Source of the DNA: Selenomonas sp.
GTDB taxonomy: Bacteria > Bacillota > Negativicutes > Selenomonadales > Selenomonadaceae
DNA length: 64,000 nucleotides
Assembly: GCA_022773585.1 (NCBI GenBank)
Contig: JALEZZ010000062.1
Location: 1-64,000, forward strand
Direction of reading: 5' to 3'
Both the position numbers and the translations under genes were made by a program. Positions 42,760 through 51,238 of the stretch are shown in pieces. Positions within the stretch are counted from its first letter, which is position 1. Each line of letters starts with the position of its first letter. The notes under the pieces are model-generated. The model saw nothing but the letters and a program-made list of their open reading frames with translations. It was not told the DNA's origin and ran no database searches.

Positions 42760-43473
42760 ATGAAAGATGTTCTCGATGTCCACATGCATACGATTGCGAG
42801 CGGCCATGCCTACAGCACCGTGCGCGAGATGATCACGGTCGCGAAGGAGCGCGGGCTCGAGCTCGTCGGGCTCTCGGAACACGGGCCGGCCATGGAGGGG
42901 AGCTGCGGGCAGATGTACTTCTGCAATTTCAAAGTCATCCGCCAGCAGGAATGGGGCATCCGCGTCATGATGGGCGCCGAGCTCAACATCATGGACTACG
43001 CGGGTTCCGTCGACCTGCCCGCCCAGCGCCTGCGCGGCCTTGACTACGCCATCGCCAGCCTGCACGACAACGTCATCGATCCAGGCACGCGCGAGGAAAA
43101 CACGGCGGCCATCCTCGGCGCGATGCGGAACCCCGCCGTCAGCATCATCGGCCACCCCGACAATCCCGTCTACCCCGTCGATTTCAATGCGCTTGCCCGT
43201 GCGGCGAAAGAGCAGCACGTCCTGCTCGAAATCAACAACAGCTCGTACAAGCCGAACGGCAGCCGCAGCGGCTCTGAGCCTTACGGGCGCCAGCTGCTCG
43301 CGGCCTGCAAGCAGTATGGCACGTCCGTCATCTGCGGCAGCGACGCCCACATCGACCTCGACGTCGGCACGCACGAATACAGCTGGAAGCTCATCGAGGC
43401 GTGCGATTTCCCAGAAGAGCTCGTCGTCAATACGAGCGTGGAGAAGTTCCAGTCCTTTTTACACGTCCGGTAA
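42760..43473 (+). CDS. PHP-domain phosphatase (YcdX family)
   Basis: 237 residues from ATG 42760 (AAAGGA upstream). PHP metal-binding motifs: [62 protein letters not shown] and [12 protein letters not shown]. The closest characterised type is E. coli YcdX, a trinuclear zinc phosphatase. Its 3' end overlaps the convergent uracil-DNA glycosylase gene by 15 bases. Confidence 0.92.
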   Translation: MKDVLDVHMHTIASGHAYSTVREMITVAKERGLELVGLSEHGPAMEGSCGQMYFCNFKVIRQQEWGIRVMMGAELNIMDYAGSVDLPAQRLRGLDYAIASLHDNVIDPGTREENTAAILGAMRNPAVSIIGHPDNPVYPVDFNALARAAKEQHVLLEINNSSYKPNGSRSGSEPYGRQLLAACKQYGTSVICGSDAHIDLDVGTHEYSWKLIEACDFPEELVVNTSVEKFQSFLHVR

Positions 43474-44133
43474 CTGCCAATCGATCGGCGTCTCGCCGCA
43501 GCTTTCGAGGAACTGGTTGACGCGCGAGAACGGGCGGCTGCCGAAGAAGCCGCGATTCGCAGAGAGCGGGCTCGGGTGCGGAGACTCGACGATGTAGTGG
43601 CGCGGGTTCGTGATCATGGCTTTCTTCTTGCGCGCCGGGCTCCCCCAGAGGATGAAGGCCATGGGCTTTTCGCGCTCGTTGAGGAGCTCGATGATGCGGT
43701 CGGTGAACTGCTCCCAGCCCTGATTGTGATGAGAAAATGCCTGATGCTCGCGAACGGTCAGGACGGTGTTGAGGAGCAGGACGCCTTGGTCGGCCCAGAG
43801 TTTCAGGCAGCCGTTGTTCGGGATGGTGCAGCCGAGGTCGTCGTGGAGTTCCTGAAAGATGTTCTTGAGGCTCGGCGGCGGCTCGACGCCGGGCAGGACG
43901 GAGAACGAAAGGCCGTGCGCCTGACCGGGGCCGTGATACGGATCTTGGCCGAGGATGACGACTTTCGTGTCCGCATAGCTCGTGTAGTGGAGCGCGTTGA
44001 AGATGGCGTACATGTCAGGGTAGACGCGCGTCGTGCGGTATTCATGGATGAGGAATTGCCGCAGCTTCTTATAGTAGGGCTTCTCGAGCTCAGGCGTCAG
44101 GAGAGGGGCCCAGTCGTTGTGGAAGATTTCCAT
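43459..44133 (-). CDS. ung: Uracil-DNA glycosylase (family 1)
   Basis: 224 residues from ATG 44133 (AAAGGAA upstream). Signature [21 protein letters not shown] with catalytic Asp, [11 protein letters not shown], and the active-site His motif [15 protein letters not shown]. Longer readings to 44226 run into a repeat and are not coding. Removes uracil from DNA to start base-excision repair. Confidence 0.97.
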   Translation of the reverse strand: MEIFHNDWAPLLTPELEKPYYKKLRQFLIHEYRTTRVYPDMYAIFNALHYTSYADTKVVILGQDPYHGPGQAHGLSFSVLPGVEPPPSLKNIFQELHDDLGCTIPNNGCLKLWADQGVLLLNTVLTVREHQAFSHHNQGWEQFTDRIIELLNEREKPMAFILWGSPARKKKAMITNPRHYIVESPHPSPLSANRGFFGSRPFSRVNQFLESCGETPIDWQLPDV

Positions 44134-44190
44134 GGGGGATGTTCCTTTCTTTTGGTTGGTTCGTGGTCGCGAAGAACAGTTCGCGGCCGC

Positions 44191-44272
44191 TGGCGGCAGG
44201 GGCATTCCAAACGAAATCCGGACCATTCCCTTCGGTCATTCAAACGGATTTCTTATTGGAACGCCCCTGCCC
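44191..44272 (-). repeat. Palindromic repeat family A, copy 3
   Basis: Same core as the other A copies in reverse orientation, but the outer stem differs on both arms in a matched way (GGCAGGGGC with GCCCCTGCC instead of GGCAAGGGGGC with GCCCCCTTGCC). Confidence 0.8.
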
Positions 44273-44318
44273 CCCCCCGAAGATATGATACGACTTCGCG
44301 AAAGAAATTCAAACTTCT

Positions 44319-44376
44319 GCCTCCCTCTTAGAGGGAGGGGGACCGCGAAGCGGTGGTGGGAGTGGCGAAGGTAGGA
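44319..44376 (+). repeat. Palindromic repeat family B, copy B5
   Basis: CCTCCCTCTTAGAGGGAGG stem, CCGCGAAGCGG hairpin, then GGGAGTGGCGAAGGTAGG. It lies between ung and the folate operon, next to repeat A3. Confidence 0.8.
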
Positions 44377-44410
44377 CCCACCAATAACTTCGAGTGCATC
44401 TACGAAGGTT

Positions 44411-45505
44411 TCATTTTCGGATATACTCCTCAAACATCACGCCCGGTGTCTTTGCCGGGCGTTTTTTGATGCAGGCAAAGCCGTCAAGCGGCGGGAAGAA
44501 GGTATCGGCGGGTGGTGTCGCGGCGACTTCGGTCAGAAGGATGCGGCGGGTGTATGGGAGGAGTTGGCGATAGATCGTACCGCCGCCGATGACCCAGAAT
44601 GGACGGTGGGGGCGCTCGCGATACAGTTGTTCGAGAATCACAGAGAGTTGACCGATGTCAGAAGCATACTCTAGATGAGACGTGCCATTTGTCTGGCCAG
44701 TGCTCCCTACGACTCCCCCCGCCGCTATCGCGGCCCGTCCCCCCTCTAAGAGGGGGGCTTCTATGGAGCGGGACACCACGACATTGACGCGGCCGGCGAG
44801 CGGCTTTTTGCCCAGGCTTTCCCAGGTCTTCCTGCCCATGATGACGACGCTGCCTTCGGTCTTTGTCTGTGCCTTGAAGAACGCCATGTCCTCGGGGATA
44901 TGGAACAGCAGCTTGCCGTCTTTTCCAATGCCGCGGTCGGCGCTGATGCAGGCGATCATCTGGAGCGGCCAGGGGGCGGCGAGTTCGTTGCTTTTTTCCA
45001 CGCCCTGTCCGACGTTCTTTTCGCACCAGTCGGCGATGGGGTGACCTTTGAGGACAAGGCCGGGCTCGATTTCTCTTAGCGGCTCGAGGACGAAGGCGCG
45101 TTCGAGCAGGTACGGGTGCGGGAGGCGGAGTTCCGGCGTATCTCGGCGCACGATGCGCGTCGCTTGACGTTCACCGCTGTCTGCCTGTCCATCTGCCGTC
45201 TCTGTCGCATACACGAGGTCGATGTCGATCGTCCGCGCGCCCCAATGCTCGTGCCGCACGCGGCCGAGGGCCTGCTCGATGGCCTGGGTCTCGTTCAGCA
45301 GCGCTTCGGGGACGAGGGTCGTTTCGAGCAGGACGGCGCCGTTGAGGAAAGGAGGCTGGTCGAGGTTTCCCCACGGGGCCGTCTCATAAAAAGAGGACGC
45401 GGCCAAGAGGCGCGTCCCCGGGAGCCCCGCGAGGCGCCGGATGGCTTCGCGGAGCGTCGCTGCTCTGCGGCCGAGATTGGCGCCGATGGAGAGGCGGATA
45501 TTCAT
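44411..45505 (-). CDS. folK: FolK-FolA fusion (HPPK-dihydrofolate reductase) with repeat insertion
   Basis: 364 residues. Residues 1-~165 are HPPK (IGANLGRRAATLREA, the FLNGAVLLET region, RHEHWGARTIDIDLVY and RLPHPYLLERAFVLEPL), adding pyrophosphate to hydroxymethyl-dihydropterin. Residues ~181-364 are dihydrofolate reductase (MIACISADRGIGKDGKLLF, HIPEDMAFFKAQTKT, VIMGRKTWESLGKKPLAGR, WVIGGGTIYRQLL, TEVAAT). Between VNVVVSRS and YASDIGQLSVI lies an extra ~25-30 residue segment encoded by palindromic repeat B6 (44704-44762). HPPK joined to DHFR is unusual; HPPK is more often joined to DHPS or FolB. It overlaps folB by four bases (ATGA). Confidence 0.92.
   Translation of the reverse strand: MNIRLSIGANLGRRAATLREAIRRLAGLPGTRLLAASSFYETAPWGNLDQPPFLNGAVLLETTLVPEALLNETQAIEQALGRVRHEHWGARTIDIDLVYATETADGQADSGERQATRIVRRDTPELRLPHPYLLERAFVLEPLREIEPGLVLKGHPIADWCEKNVGQGVEKSNELAAPWPLQMIACISADRGIGKDGKLLFHIPEDMAFFKAQTKTEGSVVIMGRKTWESLGKKPLAGRVNVVVSRSIEAPLLEGGRAAIAAGGVVGSTGQTNGTSHLEYASDIGQLSVILEQLYRERPHRPFWVIGGGTIYRQLLPYTRRILLTEVAATPPADTFFPPLDGFACIKKRPAKTPGVMFEEYIRK
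44704..44762 (-). repeat. Repeat family B copy B6, translated inside the DHFR domain
   Basis: AAGCCCCCCTCTTAGAGGGG stem, CCGCGATAGCGG hairpin, GGGGGGAGTCGTAGG end. In the FolK-FolA frame it reads EAPLLEGGRAAIAAGGVVG, in the same frame as copy B8. Confidence 0.85.
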
Positions 45506-45897
45506 GCTTTCTGTTCCCCCTGGGCCCGGCGGATCGTCACGGCCGCGTCCTGGAAGTCGCCCGGAATCGGGGCGGCGGGCTTGTGCACGGTGACTTCGAC
45601 AGCACGCACTTCCGAGTAGCGGCCGAGGATGAGGTCGGCGATGCGCTCGGCGATGGCCTCGATGAGGTGGAAGCGCTGGCCTTCGACGACGCTCTTGACG
45701 ATTTCGAACACGGACGCATAGTTGACCGTGTTCTTGAGTTCGTCGCTCTTGCCCGCCGAATGGAGCGAAAGCGAGAGCGTGACATCGACGTAGAAGTCCT
45801 GCCCCTGCTCGCGTTCTTCGTTGAGGCAGCCGTGGTAGCCGTAGAATTTCATGCCCGAAAGGGCGATCTTGTCGAGCTTTTCATTTGTTTTCTGCAT
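45502..45897 (-). CDS. folB: Dihydroneopterin aldolase FolB
   Basis: 131 residues from ATG 45897. FolB signatures: IALSGMKFYGYHGCLNEEREQGQDFYVDVTL, TVNYASVFEIVKSVVEG, HLIEAIAERIADLIL and VTVHKPAAPIPGDF. Splits dihydroneopterin to 6-hydroxymethyl-dihydropterin. It overlaps folP by 17 bases and folK by 4. Confidence 0.96.
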   Translation of the reverse strand: MQKTNEKLDKIALSGMKFYGYHGCLNEEREQGQDFYVDVTLSLSLHSAGKSDELKNTVNYASVFEIVKSVVEGQRFHLIEAIAERIADLILGRYSEVRAVEVTVHKPAAPIPGDFQDAAVTIRRAQGEQKA

Positions 45898-46765
45898 ATT
45901 TCTCACGTCCTAGGATGAAGTCTGTCATGCGGCACATGCGCGCGATGGGGCGCACGTCGTGGACGCGCACCATGTCGGCGCCCTTCGTGATGGCGACGAC
46001 GCACGAGGCGCCCGTGGCCTCCATGCGCTCGTCCACCGGCAGGCCGAGCGTGTCGCCGATGAAGCGCTTGCGGCTCGAGGCGAAGAGCATCGGGTAGCGC
46101 ACGCCATTGGCGGTCAGGAGCTCTTCGAGGCGGCGCTGCACGAGGAGGTTCGTTTCGGTGTCCTTGCCAAAGCCGATGCCGGGGTCGAGCAGGATGTCCG
46201 CGTCCTGCACGCCCGCTGCATGCGCGATGGCAAGGGATTTCTGGAAGAAGGCCTGCATGGCGGCGATGACATCCCCGTCATACGACTTGCCCTGCTGGTT
46301 GTGCATGACGATGACGGGGCGGTGCGTCCGCGCAGCGACCTCCGCCATCGCGCCCTCGCGCTCGCCCGCGTACTGGAGGCCCCAGATGTCGTTGAGGATG
46401 TGCGCCCCCATCTGCATGGCCTTTTCGGCCGTCGCGGCATGGTAGGTGTCGACGGAAATGGGGACGGGGCAGGCGGGCAGGAGCTTTTCAAGCAGCGGCA
46501 GCAGGCGCGCCTGCTCTTCCTCAGGCGTCAGCGCCGCCGAGCCCGGCCGCGTGGATTCCGCGCCGACATCGATGAGATCTGCCCCACCATCGACCATCTC
46601 GCGCATGTGCGCGAGCGCCGTCTCGGCCGTGTCATAGCGGCCGCCGTCAGAAAAGGAGTCCGGCGTGACATTGAGGATGCCCATGACGAGGGTGCGGCGG
46701 CCGACGGTCAATGTCTTGCCGTCGGGAAAATGATAGGTATAGATGGGACAAGATGGAATTTTCAT
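45881..46765 (-). CDS. folP: Dihydropteroate synthase FolP
   Basis: 294 residues from ATG 46765. TIM-barrel enzyme with VMGILNVTPDSFSDGG, LIDVGAESTRPGS, ISVDTYHAATAEKAMQMGA, ILNDIWGLQY, VIVMHNQQG, ILLDPGIGFGKD, LFASSRKRFIG and VRVHDVRPIARMCRM. Couples hydroxymethyl-dihydropterin diphosphate to p-aminobenzoate; the target of sulfonamides. A TTG at 46816 would extend it without a ribosome site. Confidence 0.96.
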   Translation of the reverse strand: MKIPSCPIYTYHFPDGKTLTVGRRTLVMGILNVTPDSFSDGGRYDTAETALAHMREMVDGGADLIDVGAESTRPGSAALTPEEEQARLLPLLEKLLPACPVPISVDTYHAATAEKAMQMGAHILNDIWGLQYAGEREGAMAEVAARTHRPVIVMHNQQGKSYDGDVIAAMQAFFQKSLAIAHAAGVQDADILLDPGIGFGKDTETNLLVQRRLEELLTANGVRYPMLFASSRKRFIGDTLGLPVDERMEATGASCVVAITKGADMVRVHDVRPIARMCRMTDFILGREKYAENK

Positions 46766-46835
46766 TAATAGAATCGCCTCGATCGTTCTTATATCATATA
46801 TCTTCGCAGTATACAATCACGGAAATTGTCAAGCC

Positions 46836-47447
46836 CTACCTTCGACACTCCCCCTGCCCCTGCGGGCCCTCCCCCCTCTGAGAGGGGGGCTTCAATAATG
46901 CCCATGCTTGCTGGGAAAGCAAAAAATTATTCGCAAAAACACCGATTGTCTCGCTCGTGGTGGTTTCTGTGCCATAGGTACCGCCCTCGCGCAGCGTCAT
47001 GCAGAGCTGGCGGGCATGGCAGACGGCGAGGACACCCGTCGCACCGAGGCCGCGCTGGACGGCGTCGGCGATGTCGTGCGTCAGGCGTTCCTGCAGCTGC
47101 GGGCGGTGCGCGGCAATGGCCACGGCTTCGACGAAGTGCGTGAAGCCTGCGATACGGCCGCCGTTCGGCTGGTAGACGATGTCGACGGTGCCGAAGAACG
47201 GCACGAGATGATGCTCGCACATCGAGAAAAACGGGATGCCCTGCACGGCGACAAGGCCCGAGCTCCCCGCCTCGATGGGCTCGCCGAACGCCTCTGCCGC
47301 GTCCCGTCCGAGGCCGTCAAAGAGGTAGGCATACATCTCCGCGACGCGCGCCGGCGTCTTTTCCATCCCCGCTGCCTCAGCATCCACGCCAAGCGCCGCG
47401 AGAAATTCGCGCACGGCATGTTCTGCGCGCACGGCATCCACGGCCAT
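46836..47447 (-). CDS. folE: GTP cyclohydrolase I FolE with repeat-derived C-terminus
   Basis: 203 residues from ATG 47447 (GCAGGTGG six bases upstream). Zinc and active-site motifs: KTPARVAEMYAYLFDGLG, GIPFFSMCEHHLVPFFG, GRIAGFTHFVEAVA, QERLTHDIADAV and VCHARQLCMTLREGG. First step of folate synthesis and first gene of the folE-folP-folB-folK/folA operon. The last ~18 residues (KPPSQRGEGPQGQGECRR) and the stop codon come from palindromic repeat B7, so the native end of the gene has been replaced. Confidence 0.93.
   Translation of the reverse strand: MAVDAVRAEHAVREFLAALGVDAEAAGMEKTPARVAEMYAYLFDGLGRDAAEAFGEPIEAGSSGLVAVQGIPFFSMCEHHLVPFFGTVDIVYQPNGGRIAGFTHFVEAVAIAAHRPQLQERLTHDIADAVQRGLGATGVLAVCHARQLCMTLREGGTYGTETTTSETIGVFANNFLLSQQAWALLKPPSQRGEGPQGQGECRR
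46838..46892 (-). repeat. Repeat family B copy B7, forming the folE 3' end
   Basis: AAGCCCCCCTCTCAGAGGGG stem, GC-rich CCCGCAGGGGC segment, GGGGGAGTGTCGAAGGTAGG end. The TAG within the conserved CGAAGGTAGG end is the folE stop codon. Confidence 0.85.
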
Positions 47448-47663
47448 CGCAACCACCTGCTTCCAGATTCGCTTCGAATCTTCTGATATTCTTCTATTTT
47501 ATAACGCATGGTCATGGCCGTCAATCATTTCTGCATGCAATCATTCGATTTAGTTATCGTCATCCCATTCAGGCAGGAATCAGCCCTGATAAAATCGAAT
47601 ACAGGCAGAAGAATCAAGCCATTGCACACAAAGAATCAAAGAATCTGAAGAGGGGGCATCATC

Positions 47664-47939
47664 ATGCTCAAGAAAGAAATGACACGCGAGGCTATGTTCG
47701 ACGCGCTCGAACAGGATTACGACGGCCTCATGAATCTCGGCGACATCTACGGCGCCCGCGGCGTGGAGGCCGCGATCGACACGATTCATCTCTACGAACA
47801 GGCACTCCAGCTCGCCTGCGAGGAAATTCAGAAGAGCCGCGCAAAGAAGTTTACGGACACGAAGACCGCGCCAGAAATCTTCGACGAGTATATCGCGTAT
47901 GCGAAATCAACGGATTACGGAGAAGACAGCGAACACTGA
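47664..47939 (+). CDS. Small hypothetical protein
   Basis: 91 residues, GAGGGGG before ATG 47664. Acidic, helical, no membrane segment or Cys pairs: MLKKEMTREAMFDALEQDYD, an IDTIHLYEQALQLACEEIQK helix and an acidic C-terminus. I recognise no family. Monocistronic, convergent with pgi, and the two share a bidirectional terminator. Confidence 0.7.
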   Translation: MLKKEMTREAMFDALEQDYDGLMNLGDIYGARGVEAAIDTIHLYEQALQLACEEIQKSRAKKFTDTKTAPEIFDEYIAYAKSTDYGEDSEH

Positions 47940-47941
47940 AC

Positions 47942-47979
47942 AAAAAAACTGCGAAGGGATTTCCCCTCCGCAGTTTTTT
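47942..47979. terminator. Bidirectional terminator
   Basis: AAAAAACTGCGAAGGG pairs with CCCCTCCGCAGTTTTTT; A and T runs on both sides serve both convergent genes. Confidence 0.9.
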
Positions 47980-47996
47980 ATTTGCAGGAACCAGCT

Positions 47997-49460
47997 TTAT
48001 TTCTTGTCCATTTCCTTCTTCATCTCATTGAGGCGCGGCCACATGATCTTCTTGTAGGCCTCGACGCCCGGCTGGTCGAAGGCATCGACATCAGCGAGCT
48101 CGCCTTCGTAAGCGACGGACATCGCGAGCATGTAGAGGAGCTCGCCGAGATGGTAGGCGTTGAGCTCCGGCAGCGTGAAGCAGGCGTTGTAGCGATGGTT
48201 CGACGTCAGTGCGTCCGCGTTGGACTGGCGCGCCGTCTCGAGGGCCTGGCTCATCGTGACGCCGGCGATGTCCGCGAGCTTCTTCGCCTCGGGGAAGACG
48301 TTCGGGATGGCGTAGTCGTTCTGGAAGTGCCCAATCTTGATGAACTGCACGACCTTGTTGAGCTTGCCCTGCTGATGCTGCTGCGTCTGCGAATGCATGT
48401 CGCGCGTGCCGACAGCGACGAGCGGCGTACGGCCGTAGCAGACTTCCTTGCCCTCTTTGTTGTACTGCTTGCCGAGCGACTCTGCGAGCAGCTGGATGTA
48501 CCACTCGGAAATGGACTGCATGTAGTCGCCATACGGCATCATGACCTCGATGTCACGGCCGTGCTTCTCGGAAGCGGCGAACTTCAGCGCAGCGTTGAGC
48601 ATGGCCGGATTCTGCCAGATGTCGTCGTTCTGGCAAGCTTTGTCCATGTCCTGCGCGCCCTGGAGGAAGCTCTTGATGTCGAAGCCGACGCAGGCAGCGA
48701 GCGAGAGACCGACTTCGCAGAAGATGGAGAAGCGGCCGCCGACACCGTCCGGCACGGCATACTGCGGCCAGTTGTGCTTGATGGCGAGCTTCTTGAGGAG
48801 CGTCTGGTTCTCCATGTTCGGATCCGTGACGGCGACGACTTCCTGTTCGACGTTCGCGCATTTCTTGAGCTCGTCATAGATGACGAGGAAGTTCGACATC
48901 GTGTCGAGCGTGCCGCCCGATTTCGAGATGACGAGCAGCAGCACCTTGAGCTTGCGGCCCTGATGGCTCTGCGAGATCTCGCCCATCTTCTCGAGGTGGT
49001 GGATGAGGTCATGCGTGCGCTGCGGGTCGATGTTGTTGCCCGAGAAATAGACTTTCGGGAAGCCCTGGCGCTCTTCTTTCGACATGGCGTTCCAGAACTC
49101 GCCGCACTGCACGTCGAAGATGACCTTGTCGCCGAGGTACGAGCCGCCGATGCCGAGCGAGACGACGACGTCGACGTTGTCCTTGACATGGTCCGTGAGC
49201 TCCTGCAGGTGCTTCATCGACGACGGGGAGTTCAGATGGCCCTCCTCGACGTACGGCAGCTGCGAGAACAGCACCTTCTCCGGCTCGCCGTCCTTCGACA
49301 GATGCGCGCGGATGAAGCCCTTCTCGCGCATGACCTTCATGGCCTCGTGGGCTTTCTTGAGGTCGGCTTCATACGATTTGAGGTCGGCCTCCGTGACCTT
49401 GCCCTCGCCATACAGGTTGTCATAGTCGAATTCGAACCCGGATTTCAGTTTCAAACTCAT
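47997..49460 (-). CDS. pgi: Glucose-6-phosphate isomerase
   Basis: 487 residues from ATG 49460 (AGAGGAG upstream). Interconverts glucose-6-P and fructose-6-P. Motifs: VVVSLGIGGSYLGDKV, VYFSGNNIDPQRTHDL, LLLVISKSGGTLDTMSNFLV, FSIFCEVGLSLAACVG and FDQPGVEAYKK. It differs from the short bacterial Pgi in inserts around GRKLKVLLL, but the substrate-binding SKSGGT and catalytic Glu/His/Lys regions are present. It connects the amino-sugar and inositol products to glycolysis. Single gene. Confidence 0.95.
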   Translation of the reverse strand: MSLKLKSGFEFDYDNLYGEGKVTEADLKSYEADLKKAHEAMKVMREKGFIRAHLSKDGEPEKVLFSQLPYVEEGHLNSPSSMKHLQELTDHVKDNVDVVVSLGIGGSYLGDKVIFDVQCGEFWNAMSKEERQGFPKVYFSGNNIDPQRTHDLIHHLEKMGEISQSHQGRKLKVLLLVISKSGGTLDTMSNFLVIYDELKKCANVEQEVVAVTDPNMENQTLLKKLAIKHNWPQYAVPDGVGGRFSIFCEVGLSLAACVGFDIKSFLQGAQDMDKACQNDDIWQNPAMLNAALKFAASEKHGRDIEVMMPYGDYMQSISEWYIQLLAESLGKQYNKEGKEVCYGRTPLVAVGTRDMHSQTQQHQQGKLNKVVQFIKIGHFQNDYAIPNVFPEAKKLADIAGVTMSQALETARQSNADALTSNHRYNACFTLPELNAYHLGELLYMLAMSVAYEGELADVDAFDQPGVEAYKKIMWPRLNEMKKEMDKK

Positions 49461-49624
49461 GATCTGAACACTCCTCTTTCTTGATTCCATTCAAAATCTT
49501 GCGCATCTGTCATCAAGTGCGCGATACGCTGTGTTTATTATATCATGAGTTCGCGCGAGTGGGAACATCTTCTCGCGCATTTTGGAGCGGTTGCCGGAAT
49601 TTGTTCCAAACAAAGAAACAATCG

Positions 49625-49666
49625 AAAAAATACAGGAGCCGCAGCTTCTGCTTGCTGCGGCTCCTG
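49625..49666 (-). terminator. Terminator of the phosphohexomutase gene
   Basis: Minus strand 13-bp stem CAGGAGCCGCAGC/GCTGCGGCTCCTG followed by TATTTTTTC. Confidence 0.88.
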
Positions 49667-49693
49667 CCGGAAACGCTATCGATTTCTTGAAAA

Positions 49694-51046
49694 TTACTTG
49701 CGGATTTCCGCGAGGAGTTCCTTCGTCTTTTCCTCGCAGAGCTTCTTGTCGCCGCGCGTCTCGATGTTGAGGCGGATGACGGGCTCCGTGTTGGACTTGC
49801 GGAGGTTGAAGCGCCACTCGGGGAACTCGACGGAGAGGCCGTCGACTTTCGTGACTTTGCCCTTCGGGCCGTAGTCGGCTTCGATGCGGTCGAGCACGGC
49901 CTGCGCATCGGCGACTTTGCTGTTGATCTCGCCCGAAATCGGGAATTTCTCCATGCGCTCTTTCATGAGGTCGGAGAGCGTCTTGCCGCCGGCCTGCGAG
50001 AGGAGCTCGAGGACGAGCAGCCACGGAATCATGCCGCTGTCGCAGTAGGAGAAATCACGGAAATAATGATGGGCGCTCATTTCGCCGCCATAGACGGCGT
50101 TGACTTTGCGCATCTTGTCCTTGATGAAGGCATGGCCGCTCTTGCACATGACGGCCTCGCCGCCATTCTCCTCGCAGATCTCGATCGTGTTCCAGATCAG
50201 ACGCGGGTCGTAGATGATCTTCGCGCCCGGGTTCTTGGCGAGGAACGCTTTGGCGAGGAAGCCTACCATATAGTAGCCTTCGATGAAGCCGCCCTTTTCG
50301 TCAAAGAGGAAGCAGCGGTCGAAGTCGCCGTCCCATGCCACGCCGACGTCCGCATGCTGCTCGCGCACGACTTTCGCCGTCGCTTCGCGGTTCTCCTGCA
50401 GGATCGGGTTCGGCACGCCGTTCGGGAAGTTGCCGTCCGGCTCGTTGTAGACCTTGATGAGGTCGAACGGGAGCTTCTTCTCGAGCGCGTTGATGATCGG
50501 GCCGGCCGCGCCGTTGCCCGTGTTTGCGACGACCTTGAACGGCTTGAGCTTCGAGACGTCGACATAGGAGAGGATGTGGTCGACATACTCGTCGAGGACG
50601 TCTTTCGTCTCGACCTTGCCCGTGGCGGCCTTCGGCTCGAACGTGCCCTCCATGACGGCTTTTTCGATGTCCTTGAGGCCCGTGTCGCTCGAGATCGGGC
50701 GCGACTCTTTCTGGACGAACTTCATGCCGTTGTACTCTTTCGGGTTGTGGCTGGCCGTGATCATGATGCCGCCATCGAGGCCGAAATGCGCCGTCGTGAA
50801 GTAGATCATCTCCGTGCCGCACTGGCCGATGTCCATGACGTCGCAGCCGGCTTCCGTGAGGCCTTTGACGAGCGCGTCGCGGATGGACGGTCCCGAGAGG
50901 CGGATGTCGTGGCCGACAGCGACTTTCTTCGCGTCGAAGAGGCCCGGGAAGACGCGGCCGATGCGATACGCGAGCTCTTCGTTGACGTCCTCCGGATACA
51001 CGCCGCGGATGTCGTAAGCGCCAAAGCCTTTGTTGCTGAGTTTCAT
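49694..51046 (-). CDS. manB: Phosphomannomutase/phosphoglucomutase
   Basis: 450-residue alpha-D-phosphohexomutase. GAYDIRGVYPEDVNEELAYRIG at the N-terminus, active-site phospho-serine in GIMITASHNPKEYNGMK, metal loop VAWDGDFDRCFLFDEKG, sugar-binding GGEMSAHHYFRDF and the phosphate-binding end RKSNTEPVIRLNIETRG. These match the AlgC/CpsG type that uses both mannose and glucose phosphates. GGGGG before ATG 51046. Probably supplies GDP-mannose or UDP-glucose precursors. Confidence 0.92.
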   Translation of the reverse strand: MKLSNKGFGAYDIRGVYPEDVNEELAYRIGRVFPGLFDAKKVAVGHDIRLSGPSIRDALVKGLTEAGCDVMDIGQCGTEMIYFTTAHFGLDGGIMITASHNPKEYNGMKFVQKESRPISSDTGLKDIEKAVMEGTFEPKAATGKVETKDVLDEYVDHILSYVDVSKLKPFKVVANTGNGAAGPIINALEKKLPFDLIKVYNEPDGNFPNGVPNPILQENREATAKVVREQHADVGVAWDGDFDRCFLFDEKGGFIEGYYMVGFLAKAFLAKNPGAKIIYDPRLIWNTIEICEENGGEAVMCKSGHAFIKDKMRKVNAVYGGEMSAHHYFRDFSYCDSGMIPWLLVLELLSQAGGKTLSDLMKERMEKFPISGEINSKVADAQAVLDRIEADYGPKGKVTKVDGLSVEFPEWRFNLRKSNTEPVIRLNIETRGDKKLCEEKTKELLAEIRK

Positions 51047-51163
51047 AGAGAAATACCCCCTTATTTATTCTTGAAATCTCATAGATGAATCGCATTGTCT
51101 TTCTTTTTTGTATATTCTAGGAACTGGCAGAAAAATCCTTCATCCAAGAGGGAATTTTTGGGT

Positions 51164-51205
51164 GTCGCAATTGCAACATCGATTTTAACAACTGCCTGCT
51201 ATAAT
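51164..51205 (+). promoter_or_regulatory. Crp-type dyad plus extended -10 upstream of the crp-ccm operon
   Basis: GTCGCAATTGCAAC (51164-51177) is centred 29.5 bases upstream of the first base of TGCTATAAT's TATAAT (51200-51205), i.e. about -41.5 from the expected start. No -35 box is seen. The nrfH promoter has the same arrangement with GTTGCCGCTGCAAC. Confidence 0.65.
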
Positions 51206-51238
51206 GAGAGACAATGAACCGAAAGAAGGCTGGTACAT

